64,000 nucleotides of DNA, from positions 668,199-732,198 of the forward strand of contig NZ_JH594596.1 in NCBI RefSeq assembly GCF_000243215.1. Reading direction: 5' to 3'. A program made the position numbers and the translations under genes. The notes under the pieces are model-generated. The model was not told the DNA's origin, ran no database searches, and saw nothing but the letters and a program-made list of their open reading frames with translations. Of the stretch, positions 25,196 through 33,738 are shown one piece after another. The DNA is from Odoribacter laneus YIT 12061 (GTDB lineage Bacteria > Bacteroidota > Bacteroidia > Bacteroidales > Marinifilaceae). Within the stretch, counting starts at the first letter, position 1, and the number at the start of each line of letters is the position of its first letter.

Positions 25196-26644
25196 ATGAT
25201 TATAGAAGACCTCGATATAATAAAACGGTTGATAGCTGAAAAAGAAGGCGGGCTGGTGGAGTTCAAGGAAACCACCGGTCAGTTGGAACGCGGTATGGAA
25301 ACCCTTTGCGCCTTTCTCAACGGTAACGGTGGCACGGTGCTGTTCGGTGTGAACGACAAGGGAAAAGTCATCGGGCAGGAAGTAAGCGACAAGACCAAAC
25401 GGGATATAGCGGAAGCAATCAACCGGCTGGAACCTGTGGCAATGGTACAGATCTCCTATGTACCGCTGCCGGATAATGAGAAAAAAGTAATTGTTTTCCG
25501 TGTTGAAGATTCCAAACCCAGCCGTCCGTTCTGCTATAAAGGACGACCCTATATGCGTGTGGAAAGTGCGACCACCACGATGCCGCAGCCAGCATACAAT
25601 GAGCTGCTGTTGCAGCGTGACGGAAACAGATACCGCTGGGAACTTTTAGCAAACAGCAACCTGACCTTACAGCACTTGGATACCAACGAGGTATTGAAGA
25701 CAGTCAGATTAGGTATAGAATGCGGTCGCCTGCCGGAAGATACCGGTACTGACATTCCTGCCATATTAGGAAAGTTCGGTTTACTGAAAGATGGGGTGTT
25801 GAACAATGCGGCAGCCGTGCTGTTTGGAAAACATGAGGATATGGAATATCCCCAATGCCTGCTCCGCTTAGCCCGTTTCAAAGGAACGGACAAAACCGTA
25901 TTCATGGACAGCCAACGCATTCAAGGTAATTTCTTTCAATTGCTCAATGCGGCAATGGCATTTATTTTCAAGCACCTTTCCTTATCCGGCACAACCGATA
26001 CATTGGAACGGGAGGAACATCTGACCATTCCCTACAAGGCTATAAGAGAAGGGGTATTGAACTCGCTGACCCACAGGTCGTACAAAGAAGCCGGTGGTTC
26101 GGTAGGCATAGCCATATATGATGACCGCGTGGAGATAGAAAACCCCGGAACTTTTCCGCCCGACTGGGATGCTGAGAAAATGAAATCCGAGCATGAATCG
26201 AAACCACAAAATCCATTATTGGCCAATGTCCTGTATAAACGAAAGGTACTGGAAAGTTGGGGACGCGGCATCGGGCTGATGATGTCCGAATGCCGCAAAG
26301 CAGGATTGCCCGAACCGGAATATAAGATATGGGCAGACAGTGTAACACTGATATTCAGATGCGATGTGACAAACCGACCAAGTACCGACCAAGCACCGAC
26401 TAAGTACCGACCAAGTACCGACCAGGTTCTTGCTTTGGTAAAATTACTGGATGAAGGAGAATTGTCCGTAAAAGAAATAATGGAAGCATTGGAACTGAAC
26501 CACCGTCCCACATTCAGGATGAACTACTTGCATCCCGCATTGAATGAAGGATATATCGTTCCATTGTACCCGGAACAGCCGAGTCATCCGAAGCAGAAAT
26601 ACCGTCTGACGGAAAAAGGTCTGGAATTATTAAAACAACAATAG
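25196..26644 (+). CDS. AlbA_2/Schlafen-type ATP-binding regulator
   Basis: 482 residues from the ATG behind the promoter. Residues about 10-125 form an AlbA_2 domain (PF04326: GGLVEFKETTGQLERGMETLCAFLNGNGGTVLFGVNDKG). The region at about 270-385 resembles a HATPase_c_4 domain (AIREGVLNSLTHRSY, IAIYDDRVEIENPGTFP, WGRGIGLMMSECRKAGL). The C terminus is a winged helix (LSVKEIMEALELNHRPTFRMNYLHPAL). Such proteins are usually annotated as transcriptional regulators or RecG-like. The linker between ATPase and winged helix is encoded by an 11-base tandem repeat. It probably forms an operon with the next gene, two bases away. Confidence 0.85.
   Translation: MIIEDLDIIKRLIAEKEGGLVEFKETTGQLERGMETLCAFLNGNGGTVLFGVNDKGKVIGQEVSDKTKRDIAEAINRLEPVAMVQISYVPLPDNEKKVIVFRVEDSKPSRPFCYKGRPYMRVESATTTMPQPAYNELLLQRDGNRYRWELLANSNLTLQHLDTNEVLKTVRLGIECGRLPEDTGTDIPAILGKFGLLKDGVLNNAAAVLFGKHEDMEYPQCLLRLARFKGTDKTVFMDSQRIQGNFFQLLNAAMAFIFKHLSLSGTTDTLEREEHLTIPYKAIREGVLNSLTHRSYKEAGGSVGIAIYDDRVEIENPGTFPPDWDAEKMKSEHESKPQNPLLANVLYKRKVLESWGRGIGLMMSECRKAGLPEPEYKIWADSVTLIFRCDVTNRPSTDQAPTKYRPSTDQVLALVKLLDEGELSVKEIMEALELNHRPTFRMNYLHPALNEGYIVPLYPEQPSHPKQKYRLTEKGLELLKQQ
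26373..26427 (+). repeat. Five tandem copies of an 11-base unit inside the AlbA-type gene
   Basis: Unit ACCGACCAAGT at 26373, 26384, 26395, 26406 and 26417, with single-base changes in units 2, 3 and 5. It encodes the linker RPSTDQAPTKYRPSTDQV. Since 11 is not a multiple of three, gain or loss of one unit would shift the frame and remove the C-terminal winged helix. Confidence 0.9.
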
Positions 26645-26646
26645 GC

Positions 26647-27099
26647 ATGGCGAAAAAGAAGAAGAAACAACAGGGGCACTATTGCCGTATCTGTGGCTGC
26701 TATAAGGCGAACGAGAAGTTCTCAGGCAAAGGACACGCACAACATATCTGTAAAAGTTGTATGTCCGCTATACGTAACGGTAAAAATCAGGAGGATATTT
26801 TACGGGAGCCATTGCACGTGAGCCGGGAAACAATGCCTTTCAAGAAATTGGACAAGGAGGAAAAAGCCGTATTGAAAGCGTTTGTCTCCGAAGTCACGAC
26901 CGGATTCTGGCAGGAAAACAGACAGATACCGTTTGCAGAGAGTTTCTCCGAATTAAAAAAATATATCATCGGAACTTTTGATGAAGAATGTGGCATACTG
27001 CTGAAAGATGATGCCGAACTAAAAAATTACTTTCAGACCCACACGATAACGACCATAAACAAATTACTTAAAGAAGAAATTTCTGAAAATCAGGATTAA
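26647..27099 (+). CDS. Zinc-ribbon protein of unknown function
   Basis: 150 residues. A lysine-rich N terminus (MAKKKKKQQG) is followed by CRICGCYK and CKSCMSAI, a CxxC...CxxC zinc-binding pair at about residues 14-40. A helical C-terminal part ends EEISENQD. It starts two bases after the regulator stop and ends just before a strong terminator. A nucleic-acid-binding role is plausible from the zinc ribbon and basic tail only. Confidence 0.7.
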   Translation: MAKKKKKQQGHYCRICGCYKANEKFSGKGHAQHICKSCMSAIRNGKNQEDILREPLHVSRETMPFKKLDKEEKAVLKAFVSEVTTGFWQENRQIPFAESFSELKKYIIGTFDEECGILLKDDAELKNYFQTHTITTINKLLKEEISENQD

Positions 27100-27105
27100 A
27101 AGAAT

Positions 27106-27148
27106 GACGGGCGGGACAATGTATCGGATTTGTCCCGCCCGTATTTTT
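27106..27148 (+). terminator. Intrinsic terminator
   Basis: GACGGGCGGGACAA pairs with TTGTCCCGCCCGT around a short loop, followed by ATTTTTGTT. It ends the regulator/zinc-protein operon and, read on the other strand, lies directly beyond the coupling-protein gene. Confidence 0.85.
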
Positions 27149-27160
27149 GTTGCTCACCGG

Positions 27161-29167
27161 TTATTTCTCCTGTAACAAATGCTTCAGGTTCTCGTCGTTT
27201 GCGATTCGTTCCATCTCATCTTCGATTATCTGCACCACATCCGCTTTGATTTGGGAATAGTTCCGGTCTATCTGTTGCTGCATGATGTCGTTGCCATTCT
27301 TGTCCTTGAACTCGTTGATGACAGGTATCTTCTTGTAAGCCTTTGTTTCCGCCGCTACCTTTTCGCTATCGACAATAATCCGTGCGTGGAAAATTTTCTG
27401 GTCAATTTCTTCCCCGAAGTTGTCCGCCACACTGCCCACGAATGTGCCCTGCGAGAGGTTGGCAATCTTGGATGCAGGTATCAGCGAATCCAACTGCGTG
27501 TTAATGGAAGTGGATGTGTCCTGCCGGTTAATAGAGATGGATTGTCGTTGCTGGAGTATTTTACCAAAACGTTCCGACAGGCTTTTTGCCGTTTCCCCGA
27601 CCACCTGCCCTGAGAATATATTTCCGACCGTATTTTGGATTACCTTCGCCTCTTTGTCACCGTAGTCACGGGTAAGCTGTGAGAAATCCTGAAAACCGAG
27701 ACACACTGCCACTTTGTTGCTTCGTGCTGTGGCTATCAGGTTGTCGATACCACGGAAATAGATGGTCGGAAGCTCGTCAATAATGATGGAACTCTTGAGT
27801 TGTCCTTTCTTGTTTACCAACTTCACGATGCGGCTGTTGTAAAGTCCCAATGCCGCCGAATAGATGTTTTGTCTGTCCGGATTATTTCCCACGCATAGGA
27901 TTTTAGGATGTTCAGGATTATTCAAATCTAACGTGAAGTCATCGCCTGTCATGACCCAGTAAAGCTGTGGCGAAATCATCCTCGATAGCGGGATTTTCGC
28001 ACTCGCTATCTGGCCCTGGAGCTGATCTTGAGCTCCTCCTTGCCATGCGTCCATAAAGGGGGAAAGGTAGTTTTCCAATGAGGGATACGAGGTCAAAATC
28101 GTGAAAATATCAGCATACGGTTTGTTTAAGAATTCTATCACATGGGGAAAGGTACAATACTTGCCGTCCTTGTAAATCCGCAAGTACCAGATAATCGCCG
28201 CAAGCAAAATAATCGGAGATTCCACGAAGAAGTCACCTTGTTTCTGTATCCAGGTCTTGTTCAAATTCAGGAGAATGGTATAGGCTGATTCGTAGGCATC
28301 ACTGATATCCGCCATGAATTTCGGGTTTATAGGATTGCATCTGTGGCTGCGTCTCGGATCGTCAAAGTTTATCACATAGAATTCCGGTCTGACCTTGTAT
28401 TTATCCAGATTCTTTAGCAGTTCGTTATAGGCTATTACAGAAAGGTCGTCAAATTTGTAATCATACAGATACAAAGCGAAACCTTTGGAAATCTGCTGTT
28501 TGATAAAATTATTTACCACTGCGTAACTCTTACCCGAACCGGGCGTTCCAAGCACGATGGAAGCACGGAACGGGTTGACGATGTTTATCCATCCGTCCCA
28601 TTCCTTGCCCTGATAAACAAATTTCGTGGGCAGGTTGACGGAATACTCGTTCTCCATGAGCCTTGTTTCCTGCATGAAGCTCTCATTGGCGGTATTGAAC
28701 ACGTCCTCCATCAGATTATTCTTCAACATACGGCTTATCCACATACCCGACATCAAGAGAAGGATATATCCTGCGGTAAGCGTTACCGTATATATGACGG
28801 CATTGGCTGTCAGGTTGAACGGCAGGTCGAGCATCCACCAGTTCATGAAAAACAGCACCATCCCCGAAAGGAAAGCGGCATATATCCTGTTCCATGTCAT
28901 CTTTTCATTCTTCACACCTTTTGTGCCCAGACACGAGAGTGCAAGGAATATGACGGCAAACACTTTCGTTATAAGCAGGTTGCTGAACAGCCCCGCCGTT
29001 CGCTGAAAATTAAGCAGTATCTTATCGACTACACCTATATTGATACCCATATCCACGAACGACCGGTAACAGAACCAATAGACGTGAATGACAATAAACA
29101 CGATGGATATGGCCCGCATGAATTCCATGACTTTGGCCAGTCCTCTCAAATCATCTTCCTGTTGCAT
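27161..29167 (-). CDS. mobC: Type IV coupling protein MobC (TraG/VirD4-like)
   Basis: A 668-residue inner-membrane ATPase that delivers the relaxase-DNA complex to the type IV secretion channel. The YWFCY motif at residues 30-34 lies in the first of several N-terminal membrane segments (to about 160), the hallmark of the Bacteroides MobC family. Walker A is GTPGSGKS near residue 210. Walker B is in the SSIIIDELPTIY region, and the C-terminal half has the coupling-protein pattern CLGFQDFSQLTRDYGDKEA. It is the last gene of the mob operon, 34 bases after mobB. Confidence 0.95.
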   Translation of the reverse strand: MQQEDDLRGLAKVMEFMRAISIVFIVIHVYWFCYRSFVDMGINIGVVDKILLNFQRTAGLFSNLLITKVFAVIFLALSCLGTKGVKNEKMTWNRIYAAFLSGMVLFFMNWWMLDLPFNLTANAVIYTVTLTAGYILLLMSGMWISRMLKNNLMEDVFNTANESFMQETRLMENEYSVNLPTKFVYQGKEWDGWINIVNPFRASIVLGTPGSGKSYAVVNNFIKQQISKGFALYLYDYKFDDLSVIAYNELLKNLDKYKVRPEFYVINFDDPRRSHRCNPINPKFMADISDAYESAYTILLNLNKTWIQKQGDFFVESPIILLAAIIWYLRIYKDGKYCTFPHVIEFLNKPYADIFTILTSYPSLENYLSPFMDAWQGGAQDQLQGQIASAKIPLSRMISPQLYWVMTGDDFTLDLNNPEHPKILCVGNNPDRQNIYSAALGLYNSRIVKLVNKKGQLKSSIIIDELPTIYFRGIDNLIATARSNKVAVCLGFQDFSQLTRDYGDKEAKVIQNTVGNIFSGQVVGETAKSLSERFGKILQQRQSISINRQDTSTSINTQLDSLIPASKIANLSQGTFVGSVADNFGEEIDQKIFHARIIVDSEKVAAETKAYKKIPVINEFKDKNGNDIMQQQIDRNYSQIKADVVQIIEDEMERIANDENLKHLLQEK

Positions 29168-29201
29168 AATGGACTAATTTTAATATTAGAAAAATCGGTA
29201 A

Positions 29202-30455
29202 TTATGAGATTCCGCGGGAGCGGCGTTTCTTCTTCTTTTTACGTTGCAGCTTCCGGGCGAGAGCCTCTTCCTGCGGATCGGGACCGTTCGCTTCCAGATT
29301 GAATATCCCGAAAGCCTGTTCGATGGCACTTTCCATATCGGAGGAGAATCCTCTTTGCAGACCGGTGTCCGGCATGTGCGCATCCAAATCCGGGATGCTG
29401 TCCGGATTATTAAAGAGCCGCTCAAAGGCGTTTGCCGAGAACTCCTTGCCGAGCCGTGAGCCGTTATAGACCTCCCGGTTCTTGTGGTCGATGAAGGTCG
29501 CACCGTAGATGCGTCCTTCATCGTTCTCACGGAATACCGTATCTATGCCTTTCCCCGCAAGCAGACGGACAAATATCTCCCGGTCGCCACGGCAACCGTG
29601 CATGGCAAGAGCCACTTCGTTCCGGATCTTCGGCTGCCATTTTTTTGCCTTATACTCACGAACGTTGTAACCGATACGCTTTTCCAGTCCCTCATACCCG
29701 TAGCGTTTCCCGATAAGGGAAGACTTGATGGGCGTGCAAAGCGGTTTGCCCGTGTCATCCGTCATGGTATAGACGATACCGTTATAAGGCACTCCATCAA
29801 ATTCGCCTTTCACTTGCTTCGTTTCGATATTGAAGCAGGAGAGCAATGCGCTGTACTCCCCGAAAGACTGGAAACGGTAAGAGCCGAACACGCTCTTTAC
29901 GATGTTGGACACCTGCTTCTTTACATCACCGCTTTGGTAGTCCGCTTTTTTCAGGTACGGTTCAAGCAATTCCTTCCGTTTGTTCTCCACCTGCTTCAGT
30001 CCGAACTTCCTTTCCAGTTCCCGGCAAGCTTTCATCGAACGGTTCCATTCGTATGCGTCACTGATTTTTTCGCCGTTCTCCTTTACACAGGTGGAGATGA
30101 TATGGACATGCCTGCGGTCGATGTCCTCGTGCAGATAGACGATGTAGGGCTGGTCGCCGTACCCCATCTTCTGCATGTACTCGCGTGCCAGTTCCGCGAA
30201 CTGCCCGTCCGTGAGGCGGTCATCCACCGATGGGTTCAGGGAGATATGCAATACCGGCTTCTCCGTGTTCCTGTTGGCGGCAAGGTAGCTGTCGAAAGCC
30301 CATAGCGTCTGCTGCATGACATTATGGGGATTTCCGGTGATATCGGTAATCATACGGTTGCCCGTGATGATACGGGCGGTGGACTCGTCCACTTTCCGTT
30401 GGTTGTAGATGACCGCTCCGTAAAGCGATACACCTCTGTTGATTTTAGCCACCAT
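29202..30455 (-). CDS. mobB: MobB relaxase (MOBP-type)
   Basis: A 417-residue relaxase (PF03432). The metal-binding histidine motif is HEDIDRRHVHI (H109, H116, H118). Candidate nucleophile tyrosines are Y12 and Y17 in the N-terminal LYGAVIYNQRK, but which acts is not clear. The C terminus is strongly basic (LARKLQRKKKKKRRSRG). It would nick oriT at the TATCCTG|T site near 31178 and lead the DNA into the recipient. It overlaps mobA by 11 bases. Confidence 0.93.
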   Translation of the reverse strand: MVAKINRGVSLYGAVIYNQRKVDESTARIITGNRMITDITGNPHNVMQQTLWAFDSYLAANRNTEKPVLHISLNPSVDDRLTDGQFAELAREYMQKMGYGDQPYIVYLHEDIDRRHVHIISTCVKENGEKISDAYEWNRSMKACRELERKFGLKQVENKRKELLEPYLKKADYQSGDVKKQVSNIVKSVFGSYRFQSFGEYSALLSCFNIETKQVKGEFDGVPYNGIVYTMTDDTGKPLCTPIKSSLIGKRYGYEGLEKRIGYNVREYKAKKWQPKIRNEVALAMHGCRGDREIFVRLLAGKGIDTVFRENDEGRIYGATFIDHKNREVYNGSRLGKEFSANAFERLFNNPDSIPDLDAHMPDTGLQRGFSSDMESAIEQAFGIFNLEANGPDPQEEALARKLQRKKKKKRRSRGIS

Positions 30456-30915
30456 TCTGCTGTTCCTCCTTATTCCTTTTTATCAGGTATTCCTCCTCAA
30501 ACTGCCGGGTAAGCATGATAATCCTTTTGCTCAGCACCACCAGATCGATGGTGGCCTTCTCCAGATTACGGAGCAGGGCGAATGCCCGTTTTTCACCGAA
30601 ATTGGACTTGACAGCTTTTACCGTCTGGTTGTAGTTGTTACCGATAGCCTGGAACTGGTGATAGAAATTGGTAAGGCGGATGTAGTAGTCCATCGTCGCC
30701 TTGTCGATTCTGACGACCTTCATTTCTCGTCCGAAAATCATGGCCTTGATGAATCTTGCCCGCTGTTTCATGCCTGATTTTTCAAACAGAAGCTCGAAAT
30801 TCCCATTCTCTTCCGAGGTCAGTTTGATACCGTAACGGTAAACTGCAGGGTCAGTTTTCGGCTTTCTGCCCGTGCTTCCTGTTTTTCTTCTTTTACTGTT
30901 TTCTTCCATACGCAT
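30445..30915 (-). CDS. mobA: MobA relaxosome accessory protein
   Basis: A 156-residue basic protein. An N-terminal basic segment (RRKTGSTGRKPKTD) is followed by a ribbon-helix-helix-like region (YRYGIKLTSEENGNFELLFEKSGMKQRARFIKAMIFG) and a helical tail (NFYHQFQAIGNNYNQTVKAVKS), the pattern of MobC/NikA-type oriT-binding accessory proteins. It may start at the second Met (30909). It lies 263 bases from the nic motif. Confidence 0.88.
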   Translation of the reverse strand: MRMEENSKRRKTGSTGRKPKTDPAVYRYGIKLTSEENGNFELLFEKSGMKQRARFIKAMIFGREMKVVRIDKATMDYYIRLTNFYHQFQAIGNNYNQTVKAVKSNFGEKRAFALLRNLEKATIDLVVLSKRIIMLTRQFEEEYLIKRNKEEQQNGG

Positions 30916-30993
30916 TGAGTTTTTCTGTTACTGATCTTCCGTCATGGATTTCCGACTTTGGAGGAAATCCCTCCCGAGCCTTCAGGCGAGTGG

Positions 30994-31047
30994 CAAGTTT
31001 GTTTTGGGATGCCCGAATCATTTCGGGCTGCCCAAAACACAACTTGC
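30994..31047. repeat. Large inverted repeat in the oriT region
   Basis: CAAGTT, GTTTTGGG and GCCCGAA on the left pair with TTCGGGC, CCCAAAAC and AACTTG on the right with small mismatches. It lies between mobA and the nic motif. Such repeats in oriT regions bind relaxosome proteins or stop transcription. No T-run follows, so an oriT role is the better guess. Confidence 0.65.
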
Positions 31048-31171
31048 TATGTTCGCTTGAACATGAATTTTCCTTCGTCAAATTAAGTTTTGACCTTCAG
31101 CCTCATTCTTCGGCTTCGGAAAACCTCCGCAGCGGTATCCGTTCCGTTGTCGGTGCAAAGTTATGGCGGTT

Positions 31172-31179
31172 TATCCTGT
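31172..31179 (+). other. Putative oriT nic site (IncP-like)
   Basis: The plus strand reads TATCCTG|T, matching the IncP/MOBP nic consensus YATCCTG|Y, with the expected cut after 31178. It sits 263 bases upstream of mobA in the mob/tra intergenic region, where oriT lies in related elements. If correct, the plus strand is transferred 5' end first toward higher coordinates, so tra genes enter early and mob genes last. The 609-base gap 30916-31524 also holds the inverted repeat, the GATGACA repeats at 31202-31233 and the 9-mer repeats at 31380-31473. Confidence 0.65.
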
Positions 31180-31201
31180 TGTAAAATAGTGGGTTATATG
31201 T

Positions 31202-31233
31202 AACGTGATGACAAATGATGACACAGGTCGTCA
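31202..31233 (+). promoter_or_regulatory. AACGTGATGACA motif with GATGACA repeats
   Basis: AACGTGATGACA is followed by ATGATGACACAGGTCGTCAC, with GATGACA in tandem and a dyad GATGAC/GTCGTC. The 12-mer recurs on the minus strand at 21686-21697 before the topB operon, and a related AACGTGATG precedes the tra operon at 39134. Likely a binding site for a shared regulator or for relaxosome proteins. Confidence 0.5.
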
Positions 31234-31379
31234 CCTCCCTTAAAACATAGTGCAGGTATGAAAAAATACCCTTTTATTTGCAGCGTGAACGGTAAAACAA
31301 ACCAATAATCAAGTGGCTGTCCGTTGTATTACCCGTTAGCGAAAACACTTGTTGCAACAGATGGGCAGTGATTGTTTAC

Positions 31380-31473
31380 TTGCTTTGTTAGGGCAGATAA
31401 CTATCGGTTGGTCGGTTTGCCGGTTGGTGAGCACAAAGCAACCGTATCACTAACAAACCTTGTCACAAAGCAA
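31380..31473. repeat. Three 9-mers ACAAAGCAA upstream of the parA-like gene
   Basis: ACAAAGCAA occurs at 31433-31441 and 31465-31473 and inverted (TTGCTTTGT) at 31380-31388, within 145 bases of the ParA-like ATG. Such repeats are typical of operators or partition sites bound by a partner protein. Confidence 0.55.
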
Positions 31474-31524
31474 ACAACAGACAAGTAAAACAATAGTGTA
31501 ATAAACCATTAAAAAAGTTCAGTT

Positions 31525-32277
31525 ATGAAGAAGAATCCGTTATTCGTTGCGGTCAGCAACCAGAAAGGTGGGGTCGGCAAAAGTACAATGTTGGTAACAC
31601 TTGCCAGTCTCCTGAATTATTCGATGGGCAAGAATGTGGCTATCGTTGATTGTGACGCCACCCAGCGCAGCCTGTTCAATCTGAGGGAACGGGACATGGA
31701 GATGGTGGAGATAAACAAAAAGTACATGATGTTGCTGGAGGAACAGAGGCTCAGGGGATGCAGGATTTATCCTATCAGGCAGGCAAAGCCGGAGAATGCA
31801 CGCCAGGTGGCCGGAGAGTTGGCGACAAAAGCAGATTTTGATATTGTTTTCATAGATTTGCCGGGTTCTATGGACATATCCGGTGTGTTGCAGACCATTT
31901 TCAATGTGGATTATGTATTGACCCCCATTGCCGCTGACAATTTTGTCATGGACAGCAGTTTTGTCTTTGCTAAAAGCGTCATGAAGTTTCTGGAAAACCG
32001 AAAGAATATTCCCTTGAAAGATGTGTTCCTGTTCTGGACCAAGGTCAAGAAAAGAAGCAACACCGAAGTGCTTGACAACTATATGGCACTAATGAAGAAA
32101 CAGGGACTGAAAATTCTAGACTCAACCATTCCGGATCTCTGCCGCTATGACAAGGAACTCTCATCCCGGACACGTACCTATTTCCGATGTTCACTCCTTC
32201 CACCGCCGGCAGGACAGCTTAAAGGCAGCGGATTGCAGGAACTGGCAAATGAACTGATTGTAAAATTTAATTTGTAA
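31525..32277 (+). CDS. ParA/MinD-type ATPase at the head of the tra region (TraA position)
   Basis: A 250-residue ParA-family ATPase. The deviant Walker A KGGVGKST is at residues 14-21, DCDAT near 45 and FIDLPGSMD near 112. In CTnDOT-like ICEs the first tra gene (traA) encodes such a protein, with a role in maintenance or transfer that is not well defined. The following DUF3408 protein is the probable partner. The upstream 9-mer repeats may be its operator. Confidence 0.9.
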   Translation: MKKNPLFVAVSNQKGGVGKSTMLVTLASLLNYSMGKNVAIVDCDATQRSLFNLRERDMEMVEINKKYMMLLEEQRLRGCRIYPIRQAKPENARQVAGELATKADFDIVFIDLPGSMDISGVLQTIFNVDYVLTPIAADNFVMDSSFVFAKSVMKFLENRKNIPLKDVFLFWTKVKKRSNTEVLDNYMALMKKQGLKILDSTIPDLCRYDKELSSRTRTYFRCSLLPPPAGQLKGSGLQELANELIVKFNL

Positions 32278-32284
32278 TTAAGGT

Positions 32285-32698
32285 ATGGCAAAGAAAATAG
32301 TAAAAGTAAATGAAGAGGAAATCAGGGGATATATGGTCGGTGACATTCCTGATGCCGTAGAGAAAGAGGATGTCATCGTGGTAGAAGTTCCGGCAGAAGA
32401 AACAGATAAAAGGCAGGATAAGAAAACAGCCTTGGAACATCCCGAATCTCGTCCAAAGCGTAAAAATGTTAGCGGTTTCCGTCAGAAGTATCTGGTGAAT
32501 ACCCCCATGTCCGGACGTATACAGGTGTACCTGAACCGCAAACTGTATGACGAGATAAAGAATTATCTCCATGTGATAGCTCCCGAAGTAAGTATTGCGA
32601 GCTATATCAGTAACATCATTGCCGAGCATATAGAACTAAACATCGAGGAAATCACCCGAATGTATAAAGACCGTTTTTCACCCCCTAAAATTCAATAG
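32285..32698 (+). CDS. DUF3408 protein (TraB position)
   Basis: A 137-residue protein. The acidic N-terminal half (VVEVPAEETDKRQ) is followed by a conserved C-terminal domain from about residue 60 (FRQKYLVNTPMSGRIQVYLNRKLYDEIKNYLHVIAPEVSIASYISNIIAEH), a ribbon-helix-helix-like fold. This is DUF3408, regularly found right after the ParA gene in Bacteroidales ICEs and probably its DNA-binding partner. The start is eight bases after the ParA stop. Confidence 0.85.
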   Translation: MAKKIVKVNEEEIRGYMVGDIPDAVEKEDVIVVEVPAEETDKRQDKKTALEHPESRPKRKNVSGFRQKYLVNTPMSGRIQVYLNRKLYDEIKNYLHVIAPEVSIASYISNIIAEHIELNIEEITRMYKDRFSPPKIQ

Positions 32699-32700
32699 TC

Positions 32701-33489
32701 ATGGAAACAACATTGATTTATTTTTCAGTAAAAGCCGTGTCGGCAACTTACATATTATATAAGGTATGGATGTTTATTTTCAGTCCGAAAGTTTATAATT
32801 TTTGGGATAGTCAGCTTCGTCATATGCGTATTGCACGTATCCGGTTATGGAAATCACGCAAAAAACGGATGGCGGAAAAAGCAAGGAAAGCCCGGTATAG
32901 GGCAAGACTGGACAAGGCTGAAGCGTGGATCGCACAAGCGGAGAAGGATATCCTTAAAGTCGGGCATGAAGAGAAAACCGAAACGCAGCCGAATCCACTG
33001 GACGAGTACAATGAAGTAATCGGAAAAACGAAAATAGTCTATCTTGAAGACCCGGATGTGGCAAGAAAAACTCCCACACGTTCTGAACCTATGAAGAAAG
33101 AGCCTATAGAGGAAGATGAGGATATAGATCCGGATGATGTGATAGATGGCTTCTCTTCACAAAAGGGACTGACAGAATCGGAAAAACGGGAACTTATGTC
33201 AAATGACGGGTGTGTTCCTGACCCGGATTTTTCAAGGGCACTGACTTTTGAGGAACTGGACAATGTCGCTGATGTGCTTATTTCGGGGACGGATGACAGA
33301 AAGAAAATCCGAAATGCAGCCGAAACCCTGTACCAACTTCAGGATACAGACCTGTTCAAGTTCTTTTCAACCGAACTGAGTACTCAGAGCCAATTGGAAA
33401 AACTGCTCAGGGAAAATATACCAAATGGAAAAGAGACGCCAAAACAGTCTTTGGAACAGATTGGAATTGATTGGAATAAATACATGTAA
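32701..33489 (+). CDS. TraD-like conjugation protein
   Basis: A 262-residue protein with one N-terminal membrane segment (LIYFSVKAVSATYILYKVWMFIF) and a very basic stretch (LRHMRIARIRLWKSRKKRMAEKARKARYRA). A long acidic disordered middle (EPIEEDEDIDPDDVID) follows, then a helical C terminus ending IDWNKYM. Position and architecture match the gene called traD in CTnDOT-like operons. A membrane anchor with a basic cytoplasmic region suggests contact with DNA or relaxosome, which is an inference. Confidence 0.7.
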   Translation: METTLIYFSVKAVSATYILYKVWMFIFSPKVYNFWDSQLRHMRIARIRLWKSRKKRMAEKARKARYRARLDKAEAWIAQAEKDILKVGHEEKTETQPNPLDEYNEVIGKTKIVYLEDPDVARKTPTRSEPMKKEPIEEDEDIDPDDVIDGFSSQKGLTESEKRELMSNDGCVPDPDFSRALTFEELDNVADVLISGTDDRKKIRNAAETLYQLQDTDLFKFFSTELSTQSQLEKLLRENIPNGKETPKQSLEQIGIDWNKYM

Positions 33490-33679
33490 ATATGGAATCG
33501 AATGTGAAAAACAAAAAACAACAAGCAATGCCGAAGTCAGAAGCAGAATCTTTCGGCATAAAAAGAAATCCTGCAATTCGTGCCCCACGCATCTATCTGT
33601 CTGAAGAAGAAATCATCAGAATTATGCGGAAAGAAGCCGCTATTAAAAAGAGTAATCATTCTATTTTCCGCCACGACAA

Positions 33680-33708
33680 TTTTATCGGCTGTTTTTCAGC
33701 CGATAAAA
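33680..33708. terminator. Perfect stem-loop inside the left end of IS66
   Basis: TTTTATCGGCTG and CAGCCGATAAAA pair over 12 bases around TTTTT. On the minus strand it follows the end of tnpC. It probably terminates the transposase transcript or shields the element from outside transcription. Confidence 0.7.
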
Positions 33709-33738
33709 TAAAAATTCCCGCAAGAAAATATTTTTGTT

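Noticed and set aside
30893..31184. Frames on both strands between mobA and nic
   Set aside because: They overlap the large inverted repeat and the oriT region and encode low-quality sequences; best read as non-coding oriT DNA.
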